DNA of 64,000 bases from Plasmodiophora brassicae (Eukaryota; Endomyxa: Phytomyxea; Phytomyxea; Plasmodiophorida): contig CP145410.1 of the NCBI GenBank assembly GCA_036867785.1, forward strand, positions 62,001 through 126,000, written 5' to 3'. A program made the position numbers and the translations under genes. How positions within the stretch are numbered: the first letter of the stretch is position 1; every line of letters starts with the position of its first letter. This document shows positions 1 through 11,122 of this stretch, piece after piece. The notes under the pieces are model-generated. The model saw nothing but the letters and a program-made list of their open reading frames with translations. It was not told the DNA's origin and did not search any database.

Positions 1-2318
1 TGGACGCCGCTGTTTCCCTCCGCACGGGCGATGACGGCTGTGACGTCACGTCATCGTTCTCGACTGCAGCTGACGCTTCTACCGGATTGTTAACAATGAG
101 AACCAGACCGCGATGATGTGCGATGGAACGAATTACCGGTCGCCGGAGCCTCCGCCTGGGCATCCGGACGAGGCTCCGACTCTGGAGACAGTTGCTCGAC
201 GGTCGGCGGGCCCGCGTCGGCTCGATTCGCACCTTCCCTTGATTCGTCCCCATCAATGCAGAGGTTCAGGAACGAAGACGATTTCCTAGTCATCGCATAG
301 ACGAGACGCGGGTTCCCCGAATACTGGTACTGGAGGACGTTGTTAAACGCCTCGATCAACAGCACTGAAGGCACGTTAGCGAGATGAAGCGCGTGTCGTC
401 GGTTGTCGACGTACGGAGGTACTGCGGCACTGACCGACTGGACCATAGGACGTCCGGCTTCGAGAAGTGCTCGAACAGGTCAACGAGGGCGCTGCTTGAT
501 GCCCACGACAAGTCGCGGACATACGGCGTGACATTCGTGATCGTCGTCAGCAGCATGTGATTGAGCGATTCGATTCGCATTGACCCAAACATGATCTCGC
601 AGCTGACGATGACAAGCAAGTCGGCGTAACTGCCGTTGAACATCGACAGGTTTCCGGGCGCTCCGAGCACAACTGGGCAGGAGCCACACGATGCGTTAAA
701 CGCCAGCGCAAACTCCCGATTGCTGCTCAACTTCAGCATCAGCATGGCACATGTGTGCACGATGCCGATCTGCGTCATATCGTGCTTGCTCCGGGACATG
801 ATGTAGAGCAGCGGCTGCAGCAAGGCGCTCGAATCGGCGCGCGTGACGACAAACTCGCGGAACGCCGGGCAGATGTCGATCAGCTTCCACAGCAGGATGA
901 ACACTTCTTGGTAGCAGTCGAACTCCTGGACGGATCGTGACAGGTAGGCCGTCGCGGCAGAGACAGCGTTGCCGAGCAGAGACGTCAGCGCCGAGTACAC
1001 GCGCGACAAATTCGACGGCAACCGCATTTGGGATAGCGACCCCAACAGGGGGTTCACTGGATCGTCGTCTGCCTCCAATCGCCGGTAGTCGAGAATGATT
1101 AGCAGAGCGTGCAGGGATGCGAGCACGAGCTCTTCCCGGGCGTCGAGTGCTGTCCCCCACGACATGAACGAGAACGTGCCAGACGCAGACGGCAGCGGTT
1201 CGGTGATCGTGTGCAATAGCGAACAGAGAAGCGTCTCGGCAAGCGTGTCGTCAACGGCAATCTTCAGAAGGGGGTTGAACTCGTGGGCGAACTGTTCTGA
1301 CGCGCGAAACAACCCCACAGCGCTGCATGCGATCAGGAGACGCAGCAGTTCGACCCTGTGCGCGTCGATCTGCGCCATGTCGCCGAATCCCCAGACGAGC
1401 TCCGCCGACACGTTCGGCAGCTCGAAATGGGTCGACGGGGCCGCGGGTTGGGCCTGGAGCGTGAAGCCGGGGACGAACAGGAGGTCGATCAGCACGCGCA
1501 TCAACCTCGGAGACGGCGCGTCAACGCGGTCGACTGACAACGTGACGCACGACGGCGAGGACGGCTCGCAGACGCCCTCGGCACTGCTGGTTGACGGATG
1601 CACAGGCGATGTTTGCTCACGCGACGACGCCTGTTCCTTGACGTCAACGGCATCGGCGTTCCCGGATGAGGGGATGACGGAATCCGCAACGTCGCCCTTG
1701 GGAGCGCCGTCATGATCGTCCAGCGCGTATGGGTGCTCGGAGAGCGAACCCGATACGGCCGGCTGCACCTTTCGAGGATGGTCGGCATCCTTGTTGTCTT
1801 GCACTACACGAAAAGCGACTACACGTCGTCAATGGAGACATTGCACACACGGGTTGGTTCACAGCGCTGCACCCACCGCGTGGCAGAACGCCTTGCGCCA
1901 TGAAGCCGCGATTGAATTCGTCATCAGCGTCCTCCAGCGTGACGGGAAGGATTCTAGTCAGCAGTCGTACAATGTGAAGAATATCGTCCGGCTCGGCTGC
2001 GATTCGATCATGGGCTTTCAGCGCATCCTCAAGTTTGACGAGCGACCTGCGTTCGGAACGTCATCGACGAGACCCCGATGACCGATGCGCTCGCGATTAC
2101 AGGTGAACCATGGCGGCCAGGTTGTACGGCTGCTTCTCCTTGATCGTTCTCAGGCAGATGACGTTGCACGCGGGCAGCAGATGCGCCCATGCTTTCGCCC
2201 AGGACGCCTCGTCGTCGATCGCGATAGGCGTCGACATCAGGCGGGACATCCATACGGACGCGTGCGATTCCGGGTCGACCTCGGTGGTCCCATCCGCCAC
2301 ACTCGACGCATTGCCCAT
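1..2318 (-). CDS. HID1: HID1 domain protein (N-terminal and central part; 3' end off the window)
   Basis: Golgi/TGN-associated, probably N-myristoylated protein of the HID1/dymeclin group, known from animals for dense-core vesicle and trans-Golgi sorting. The chosen start (2318) gives MGNASS, a good myristoylation signal like that of animal HID1. Splicing joins at least four exons. Introns at 2047-2100, 1804-1876 and 365-414 were fixed by frame and by alignment to the family; another lies near 55-115. The 365-414 intron restores a gap-free match through LLLIEAFNNVLQYQ, the family's LLEVFNNIIQYQ block. Other matches are the MTQIGIVHTCAMLMLKLSS and SYADLLVIV segments. A Ser/Pro/Glu-rich linker follows, and the C-terminal HID1 block must lie left of position 1. 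Family assignment is secure; the exact linker exons are not. Confidence 0.88.
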
Positions 2319-3024
2319 TGCGTCACGACTGAGGACAGCCGCCTGAGGTGAGTCTGACGCTGCTTGGAGCAAAAAAGCGAGCGGTGCACTCGGCGGGGCG
2401 ACCCAAAAATATCGGTGGGTCAGGCCATGACTGGGTTCGGGGCGGCGTTCGTCACCGCGGGTCGTTTGTTCCGACAGTGTTACCTATCGTCGAGCGACCA
2501 GACAAGCGAATCCATGAGGAAACCATTATACGCTCTGCCTGCTGGTGGCCTGTTAATAACATCGATGACCTTGTTCTGAGCTGCTGTTTCGACGATAGTG
2601 GCCCATGGTGTTGCAAAAAAGGGTGTGGTTTTCATCCCGGAAATTACGGTAGGTCTTGGTATCTCGGGAATTGGCACAACTTGCGATATCTGAGACACGG
2701 TCCCGCATTCGAGACCTTTCGCCAAGCATCGCGTCCCGTTGGATCGAGGAACGAATGCGACCGGCGTTGTCTTGACGATGTGCGCAACCGGGCACGCCGC
2801 TGCTACTCGGCCGACTGGGTGGCCTGTCGCATGGTCTCGTCGTCGCAGGCAGTCGGGGACAATTGACCGGCGATACCGGCCGTCAACGCGAACCTACATA
2901 CTAAAAGCGTTCGGGCACTGTCCGAGCTCCCGTATGATCGCATTGTCAGCGACCGCTGACTTCTATGCAACCGGTATTTATATAACAGTGCCCATCAGCA
3001 GCAGCAGCAGCAGAAGCAGCAGCG
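2319..3024. other. intergenic, no gene recognised
   Basis: This 0.7-kb gap lies between the HID1 start and the 3' end of the oxygenase gene. The open frame at 2348-2866 (+) shows no family resemblance, no plausible splice pattern and mixed codon use, so I do not call it. A short AGC/CAG trinucleotide run occupies about 2997-3030, just downstream of the oxygenase stop. Confidence 0.5.
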
Positions 3025-4065
3025 TCATTCCAGGCCGAGGTCCCTGGCCGTGGGCACATCGTTCTCGGTGATGCGGCTGCCGGCTGTGTCCTGGACGGCC
3101 CACCCCCATGCGATGATCGAGATGCGGCCGCCGTCGGCCGGCGCCGCCAGCGGGATGACGCCGTGCTTCCACTCGCAGTTGACGTCCCGGGAGAACGTGT
3201 ACGCGCTGCCGTTCGGCGCCGCCATGAACACGGTCGTCCCCGTTCGGGCGTGCTCGAACCCGACTTCGCGGGTCGTGGGCCCCAGCGAACACGCGACGGT
3301 CAGGTTCTGCGGGCAGTCGGGCGTGAACGCCGCCCGATCGTGATGGAACGGCTTCCAGTCGTTGGTCCCCTCGCGGTACCAGTTCAGTCGTGTCGCCGCG
3401 ATCGTCATCCCGAAATACGTTTCGATGCGTTTCAGAACGCGCTGGAACATCCTGCTGTTCGTCTTCCAGGCGCCTCGCTGCGCGCGATCGTTGGCGATCA
3501 CGTGCGAATCGCCGTGCCACAGCTGGAAGATGTCCTCGCCGCCCGACGACGCTTCCAGCTCGGCCAGCATGTCGCGGTACAGCGCATAGTCGTGCTCGGC
3601 GCAGAACAGCTCCGGGACGAACAGGACGTCGTGGACAGTGAGGGGTGGGGCGCAATCGTCAGGCCCCGATCTCCCGAACACGATTCGGATGTCGGGTTTC
3701 GCCAGGCTCGGAGTGAAATTCGTCGTATTCTTCGGGCGTCGCCCCGAGGACCGCCGACGATCGCGATCATGACGACGGTCGACGACAGGGGACTTCATGT
3801 CCCGTGACGTCCGATCGTCGGCTTCCCGAGAAGGCCCCGAGGTTCGCTTATCGACCGGGCCATCATCCGTGGGCGATTCCCAGGATCGTGGCGGCGGCGG
3901 CGGCGGGGGTGCCGGTGCTGCATTGACCGGACTGGGACCGCGCCCCGGGCGGCTGACGACGAGCGGCGGATGATCTGATGTCGTATAGCGCGGGCGGGAC
4001 GAACGCTCGTCAGCACCCAGCGACAGCGATCGAAGGCCATCGGCCAGATCGTCCCCGCCCGCCAT
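3025..4065 (-). CDS. AlkB-like 2-oxoglutarate/Fe(II) dioxygenase
   Basis: Single-exon protein of about 346 residues starting MAGGDDLADG at 4065; the frame is open slightly further upstream but without an ATG. The first 110 residues are Arg/Ser/Pro-rich and probably disordered. The C-terminal 220 residues form a double-stranded beta-helix oxygenase: an FHHDRAAF segment supplies the HxD iron ligands, EWKHGV the distal histidine, and GRISIIAWGW the arginine that binds 2-oxoglutarate. NLTVACSLG matches the core strand of AlkB relatives. The substrate (nucleic acid or protein) cannot be told from sequence. The start lies 236 bp from the divergent methionine synthase start, so the two may share a promoter region. 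Confidence 0.75.
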   Translation of the reverse strand: MAGGDDLADGLRSLSLGADERSSRPRYTTSDHPPLVVSRPGRGPSPVNAAPAPPPPPPPRSWESPTDDGPVDKRTSGPSREADDRTSRDMKSPVVDRRHDRDRRRSSGRRPKNTTNFTPSLAKPDIRIVFGRSGPDDCAPPLTVHDVLFVPELFCAEHDYALYRDMLAELEASSGGEDIFQLWHGDSHVIANDRAQRGAWKTNSRMFQRVLKRIETYFGMTIAATRLNWYREGTNDWKPFHHDRAAFTPDCPQNLTVACSLGPTTREVGFEHARTGTTVFMAAPNGSAYTFSRDVNCEWKHGVIPLAAPADGGRISIIAWGWAVQDTAGSRITENDVPTARDLGLE

Positions 4066-4301
4066 CGACAACCGCCGCCCCGGCGCGCAGTTTCCTTCCG
4101 GACACTGTGTATTAAGTTTATCATACAGTCGATGTCCTGCAAAACCGATGGCAACAGCTACCTATTACGTAATCGGCGCAAGTAACCCACTGTCGCTCGC
4201 TGACGACGACTCACGAGGCGCCCCACGGCGGGGCAGCACGGCCGGGGGCGCCATTTTTGGGGTTGGGGGCCGTGCCGTGTGTAGTAGTGGCCGTCGTATC
4301 C

Positions 4302-7300
4302 ATGGGTGAGCAAGACGCCGGGCAGACGACACGATGGCCAGGGGCGGCGTGGCTACGCCGAGAGATGCAGCGTCGCATCGTGGTGATCGACGGCGCCATG
4401 GGCACCATGATCCAGCGCGAGACACTGGACGAGGACGATTTCCGGGGCGAGGCGCTGAAAGGCCATCCGCAGTCGATGCCGCTCAAGGGCAACAACGACA
4501 TCCTGGCCATCACGCAGCCGCATATCATCGAGCGGATCCACTACGAATATCTTGCTGCCGGCGCCGACGTTGTCGAAACGAACACGTTCAGTGGAACGCG
4601 GGTCGCCCAGGCCGATTACGGCTGCCAGGTTCGTCTGAGTCGCGGGCTGGATGAGGCGCCGCTGAACGGGGGGATTTAGGGGATGATCCACGAGCTGAAC
4701 GTCTGTGCGGCCAAATGTGCCAGACGAGCCTGCGATCGGATCATGAAGGAGCACCCGGATCGTCGATGTCTAGGTACTCTCCCCGTCTCTCGAACTATCG
4801 TATGTGGGATGCCGACTGTTTCGCCCTTGCAGTCGCCGGTGCTCTTGGCCCCACCAACAAGACGCTGACGATATCGCCATCGGTGGAAGACGCATCCGCT
4901 CGGGGCATTACGTTCGACGAGCTTGCGGACGCCTATGCCGAACAGGCATCCGCGTTGATCGAGGGTGGTGTCGATTTCATCCTCATCGAAACCATATTCG
5001 ACACACTGAATGCGAAAGCGGCCATCTACGCCGTGTCCAAGCTGCCTGATCAAGTGCCGATCGCGATCTCCGGCACGATTGTCGACATGAGCGGAAGAAC
5101 GCTTAGTGGCCAGACCGTCGAGGCCATGTACGTTTCGCTGCGGCACAGCGCGCCGCTGTTTATCGGCCTCAATTGCGCACTGGGGGCGGAACAGATGATG
5201 CCTTTCCTGCAAAGGATTGCCAACATCGCGGAATGCCCAGTGATTGCATACCCCAATGTACGGAGCTATTCCAGCATGAGATACGCTGTCGCTAACGGAT
5301 CGCTGCACACAGGCCGGTCTTCCTAACGCGATGGGTGGCTACGACCAAACGCCGGACGAGATGTCGGCACTCATAGCGACGTTTGCTAAGCTCCGACTTG
5401 TCAACGTCGTGGGAGGGTGCTGTGGGTCAACCCCTCCTCATATTGCTGCAATTGCGAAAGTCGTCGCTGGACTGGCGCCTAGAGTCCCCGTTGAAGTGTA
5501 CCAGTATTCGTGAACACGTGCACTCTTGAAACATCTGATTGTCTACTTTCCTGATTAGGGTGAGCCATACGCGGCTGAGTGGTCTGGAGGCCCTCGAACT
5601 CACGCCCTCCCTTGGCTTCGTCAATATCGGGGAGCGATGCAATGTCAGCGGGTCTAGGGCGTTTAAACGGCTCGTTTGCGACAACAAATACGACCAAGCT
5701 CTCGCGGTCGCCCGAAAGCAGGTTCGACCTGCTTCTTCAGATGCCGTTATAGTGCTGTCGCTTACGCTTTGCCGGCTAACCAGGTTGAAGACGGTGCACA
5801 AGTTATCGATGTGAACCTTGATGAGGGCCTGATCGATGGCGTTGCGGCCATGACAAAGTTCTTGAGGTTAAGGCTGGCGGGCCATTTTCCGATGACGAAA
5901 CCTCACTCGTGTTTGTAGGCTGCTCGCCAATGAGCCCGACGTTGCGCGTGTACCCATCATGATCGATTCGTAACCGATACTGTCTCTTGGTAAGCTGCTG
6001 GCTGTTTATTCGAAAACGCAGGTCCAAATTCGAGGTGGTTCGAGCTGGGCTGTGTCAGATTCAGGGCAAGTGCATCGTCAATTCGATCAGCCTGAAGGTC
6101 TCAGTTGCGAACGTCGTGCCGGACGACATGGCTAAATCGTTGTTTCTCTGCAGGTTGGCGAGAAGGAATTCCTCGAGCAGGCCCTGGAAGTGAAACGTTT
6201 CGGTGCAGCCGTAGTGATCATGGCGTTCGACGAAGACGGCCAGGCTGCAACCCGAGATGAGAAGGCATGCTCCTATATGTCTCGCGTGGCCAGCCCAACT
6301 CAGTGGGGGCCTGTAGGTTCGCATCTGCAAGCGTGCCTACGATCTTCTGCGATCCGCCATTGATTTCCCCGCCTGTGACATCATCTTTGATCCTAACATC
6401 CTAACTATTGCGACAGGCATGTCCGAGGTACGTTGTCGTTGTCGGTACGTCTGCCTGCACCGAGGCACGCTAATCGTTCGTTGCCGTAGCACAACACGTA
6501 CGCACTGGAGTTTCTCGAAGCCATCCCTCTCATCAAGTCATCCTGCCCCGGATGCAAGATTAGTGGTGGCTTGTCGAACCTGTCGTTTTCGTTTCGCGGT
6601 CTCGAAGTGATCCGCGAGGCCATGCACAGCGCGTTCCTGTATCATGCCGTCGCCAATCGAGCGAATAACGGCTTGTTCCCGATGGACATGGCGATCGTAA
6701 ACGCCGGGGCACTGCCCGTTTACGATGACATACCACCCGACCTTCTCAAGCTCGTGGAAGACGCGATCTTTAATCGCGATGAAGGAGCAACTGAGAGGCT
6801 GCTCGAGAGAGCCGAACTTGAACGAAGCCGGGTCAGCAAGAAAACGGCCGGCGAGTCGTCTGCTGCCGACGCGTGGCGAAACCTGGGCGTCGCGGCCCGC
6901 CTTGAGTACGCTCTCGTCAAGGGCATCGTCGACCATATCGATGAAGATGTTGAGGAATACCGAGTTGCCGTTGGGCGTTCTCTGCAAGTTATTGAAGGAC
7001 CGCTCATGGCTGGCATGGGCAAAGTCGGCGAACTGTTTGGAGCCGGTACGCCGCAGCCGTCCACTCGCTCGTGGCGGCACGTTCACTGATGATTCGTCGT
7101 GTTGCCAACAGGGAAAATGTTTCTCCCTCAGGTATTTGCAAAGGATGGGGGTGGTCTCGTTGCTGTGGTGTTGAGTTTCGCCTCCTGTCCTGCAGGTCAT
7201 CAAGTCCGCTCGGGTGATGAAGAAGGCGGTCGCCTACCTGCTGCCCTTCTTCGAACTGGAAAAGAAGGAGCGCGACGCTTCTGGGACTGGCGAACCCGAC

Positions 7301-9317
7301 GAGGAAGATTCGGGCCCGGGCACCGTTGTCATGGCAACGGTTAAGGGCGATGTCCATGACATCGGCAAGAATATCGTCTCCGTTGTCCTCGGGTGTAACA
7401 ACTACAAAGTCATTGACCTTGGAGTAATGTGCCCATGTGAGAAAATCCTGTAAGCGCCACCGACTGCCCTGCTGGCTTATGTGATTTTCAAATGTGGCTC
7501 CCAGCGACACTGCCCTTGAGGCGAAAGCCGACGCGATAGGCCTGTCGGGCCTCATCACGCCATCCCTGGACGAGATGGTGTACGTGGCGAAAGAAATGAC
7601 GAGGCGAGGCATTAAGATTCCCCTCCTGATTGGGTATGTGTTCCCCGCCGAATGGCCAGCCGGGCCGGTGTCCTCATCATCACTGTTCGTCCTATCTACG
7701 TAGGGGGGCGACGACCTCGAAAATGCACACAGCTGTTAAAATCAGCCCCCGGTACGACGGCACGACTGTTCACGTTCTTGACGCCAGCAAAGCTGTTGTC
7801 GTCCTCTCGGCTCTACTCGACAAGGCGAAAGCCGATGATTTCGTTGAAGAGATCCGCGAAGAGTAACGCACGAGGAACGGTGTGCTGTCAGGCACTGAAC
7901 GGCCGGGTTGTGCATCCAGGTACGGCGAGATTCGCGAGGATTACCTCGCGTCGCAAACCGACCAGCGCCTGGTTTCCCTCGAGGTCGCCAGGAGTCGTCG
8001 CTTCAATCTCGACCTGACTGTGTCACCAACGAAGCCCTCCTTCATTGGCACCAGTCGGCTCGTTGGTCTGCTACGGTCTCGTACGTCGATGTCACTCACG
8101 GTGCCACAGGGGTTGTCGAGCCCGAGCTAAGCGAACTGGTCCCCTTCATCGACTGGACGCCGTTCTTCCAGGTCGGGGGGCGCCGTGTCCCGCTGCGAAA
8201 CCCTTTCTGAAGTGACGCTTCAACAGGTCTGGATGCTTCGTGGACGGTACCCGTATCGCGGGTACCCTCAGCTGTTCGACGATCCGACGATTGGCGAGCA
8301 AGCTCGCGAGTTGTTTGCGGATGCGCAGACCGTCCTGGAGGAGATCATCCGGGATCGCAGCCTCACCGCACGCGGGATCGTTGGTACCGATATGCCCACC
8401 TGCTGTGCATCGTCGACATTGCGCCCCTGACGACCGCATTGCTGCTGGGTAGGCCTGTTCCCCTGTCAGCGCGACGGCGACGACATCATTGTGTATCGCG
8501 ACGAGAAACGAGACCCCGCCGACGCTGAGCGTTTCTGCACGCTGCGGCAGCAGGTCCAGAAGGCCGATAACGGTAGGCCATATCGCCGCGCTCTCGTTCG
8601 CTTGTGCCTGAACCTGCCCCCTGCCGCCGTCAGACGAGCCGTACATGGCCCTGGCCGACTTCGTCGCCCCCGCTGACGACTACATCGGCATGTTCGCCGT
8701 CTCCGCTGGCTTCGGTGTCGACCAGCTCGTGTCGGCGGCGCTGGCGGACCACGACGATTTCCGATCCATCATGGTCAAGGTGACTCGTCGACCCTCGATC
8801 GATCGGCCATGATCGTGCATCCGCTGATCAGCGCGCGCGCGCACGCGTACAGGCCATCGCGGACCGCCTGGCCGAGGCCATGGCCGAATGGGTCCACCTG
8901 CGCGTCCGCCGCGAGTTCTGGGGCTACGCCGCCGGCGAGCGCCTCGACAACGACGACCTGCTGAAGGTCGAGTACGCGGGCATCCGCCCCGCTCCCGGGT
9001 ACCCGTCGCAGCCCGACCACTCCGAGAAACGCGTCATGTGGCGGCTGCTGGACGCCGACGCCCAGACGGGCATCCAGCTGACGCCGTCGCTCGCCATGGC
9101 GCCTGCCGCGTCCGTCTCCGCGCTGTGCTTCGCGCATCCCCAGTCGGCGTACTTCGCCGTCGGCAAGATCGACAGGGACCAGGTCGCCTCGTACGCCGAC
9201 CGCAAGCGCCTGGACGTGGCCGCCGTCGAGAAGAGGTACGTCTGCGCGCCAACACACACGTGCACCTGACTGACGCGTCCTGCCAGCCTGTCGTCCATCC
9301 TCGCCTACGATCCCTAA
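4302..9317 (+). CDS. MTR: cobalamin-dependent methionine synthase (about 22 exons)
   Basis: Transfers a methyl group from methyltetrahydrofolate to homocysteine through B12. All four modules are present in order: homocysteine-binding ([16 protein letters not shown] to [14 protein letters not shown], with zinc cysteines in GLNCALG and GGCCG), folate-binding ([20 protein letters not shown]), cap plus B12-binding ([11 protein letters not shown] holds the B12-ligating His), and the AdoMet reactivation domain ([14 protein letters not shown]). The last codons SSILAYDP end at 9317. Start ATG at 4302 (MGEQDAG). Introns include 4629-4679 and one close to 4772-4831; about 21 are needed, and all alignment gaps against bacterial MetH close when they are removed. 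A 20-nt microexon (7112-7131) encodes part of KMFLPQ. Multiple spliceosomal introns rule out bacterial contamination. Confidence 0.95.
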
Positions 9318-9351
9318 AATCATCGCCTGCGTGTTGCCCCGTTAACCGCGT

Positions 9352-10891
9352 TCACCAGTCGCGTTTCGCCTGCCTCGGCGACGCCTTGGACCATGGGATC
9401 ATCGCAGGGCCTGCCGGTCGTTCTTGTTGCTGGCGCCGGTCGCCGACCTGGGCGGCCAGGTCGGCGAACTGGGCCTGCAGGCGCACCAGCTCCCGGAAGA
9501 ACATGCGGGTCTCGGCCTGCAGGTCGGTGACCCGGGCCATGAACGGCTGCTGCAACGTGGCCAGGTCGGCGCGGTTCGCCCGGGCGGTGCGCTCGGCGAC
9601 GTCGACGCCGCGCAGGATGTCGTCCTGCCAGCGCGCCATCTGCCGGGCCTGCTCCGCCCCCGTCTGCGTCAGGCGCGCCAGGTTGTCCTCGGCGGCCGCC
9701 AGGTGCGCCTGGAGCGACGAGCGCAGCGTGCCGGCCTCGACGCCGAGCGCGTCCAGGTCGCGCCGGGCGCTGCCGAGCAGACGGGCGGCGTCGGCGTCCA
9801 GGGCGCGCCGCGCCTGCGCCTGCTCGTCCATGAAGGCGACGGCGGCGGCCATGCGCGCCGACATGTCCAGGACGCGCGGCAGCATCTCCTCGTAGACGTT
9901 GCGCTGCTGTTCGCTCCTGGACCGGTCGACCTGCGCCTCCACCCTGTGCAGGAGCGCCCGGCTGGCCTCGATCGACCGCGTCGCCTGGCGCAGGGCGTCG
10001 GGCATGCCGGCGCTGACCGACGCCAGCACGTTGAACTTGCGCTCCAGGTCGTCGCAGACCGCGCCGAACCGGGCGATCCGCTCGTGCAGGTCGGTGACCT
10101 TCCTCGACTCCTTCCTCGTCGTCTTGGACGCCGCCAGCGCCGCCGCCGCGCTGTCGGACCGCCTGTGCGACCCGGCGACGACGACGCTGCCGCCCAGCTG
10201 GCACTCGGCGAGCGCGTCCTCCACGATCGTCAGCCGCTCGCCGATCGTGTCGATCTGCGCCAGGTCGGTGCCGTCGACGATGCCGGCGCTGGCCGCCGCC
10301 GGGGACAGGGCGGCGGCCGCCTGGCACCGGTGAGGGTCAGCAGACGGTCGAGCGGGCGGGCGGGCGCGCGCGTGTGTGTACCAGGTCGATGGTCGTCGTC
10401 CCGGCGGACGCGTGCAGGCGCAGGAACGCGCTGATCCGGTCGACCTCGGCGCTCAGCTGCGCCATGTCGCTCGACGAGGCCTTCCTGTCGAGGGCGGCGC
10501 CGACCTCTGCCACACCGGGAAACGGTCACGACGGCGTGCGCCGCACGGCTGGGCCGTTACGGTACCCTGTCGGGTGGCCTTGCCGTTGACGACGGCCAGC
10601 AGGTCGGCGCGGACGCGCTCGATCTTGTCCTTGACCTGGGCGGGCGTCGTCATGGCCGCCAGGCGCGCCTCGGCCTGCTCCTTCGTCATGCGCTGCGCGA
10701 TGGCCCGCTTCATGTCCATCATGTCGCCCTCCTGTGTAGGTCTGTGTGCTCAGCGTATACCGCGCGTCGTTTGGGGCGGCGGGGCACGACCGCCCCACCT
10801 GTCTGGCAATGTCCTTCTGCAGGTTCAGGATGACGACCCGCAGCTCGGCCAGGCGCTGCTTCAGCACGGCCGGGTCGTCCGACGCGCTCAT
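9352..10891 (-). CDS. coiled-coil protein of unknown function
   Basis: About 430 residues from ATG 10891 (MSASDDPAVLKQRL) to the stop at 9352. First intron 10732-10798; two further introns join the next exons to the long last exon. Nearly the whole product is Ala/Arg/Glu/Gln-rich alpha-helix with heptad spacing, for example ARMAAAVAFMDEQAQARRAL, typical of a long coiled coil. No catalytic or binding motif was found. The tail faces the methionine synthase stop with only 34 bp between. A structural or cytoskeletal role is likely but unproven. The antisense open frames here are GC-rich shadows. Confidence 0.65.
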
Positions 10892-11122
10892 CGTCGGGCG
10901 GATCGCCAGATTCAAGACGACCGTCCCGGGAGCGCGCCGCCCACCAGCGCTGATATCTTCCTGACCGGTGCCAAGGTGGGCTGTCTGCCCACACACACAC
11001 ACACACACACACAAACCAGCAATGAGGCGAGTACGAGCGAGACAGACAATTTGGTTCGGATGAACGGCCATGTTAAATAATGCAGGACAGGGGGAAGGCA
11101 CGCGTGTGCACAGTGGTTGTGC
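10892..11122. repeat. short intergenic spacer with CA microsatellite
   Basis: Spacer between two minus-strand genes. It holds a perfect CA dinucleotide run of about 24 bp at roughly 10989-11013. No gene or RNA is visible in the rest. Confidence 0.7.

Noticed and set aside
2348-2866. 172-codon plus-strand frame as a gene
   Set aside because: No family resemblance, no splice or composition support, and unusual Cys/Trp content typical of chance frames.
2997-3030. Poly-amino-acid tract of the oxygenase encoded by the AGC/CAG repeat
   Set aside because: The repeat lies just downstream of the oxygenase stop codon and is untranslated in the chosen frame.
4302-9317. Bacterial contamination or recent transfer as the source of MetH
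   Set aside because: About 21 short spliceosomal introns and flanking eukaryotic genes contradict it.
9424-10434. Long plus-strand open frames opposite the coiled-coil gene
   Set aside because: Low-complexity Arg/Gly/Leu translation typical of the complement of GC-rich coding DNA; the minus strand shows the coherent helical protein and splice sites.
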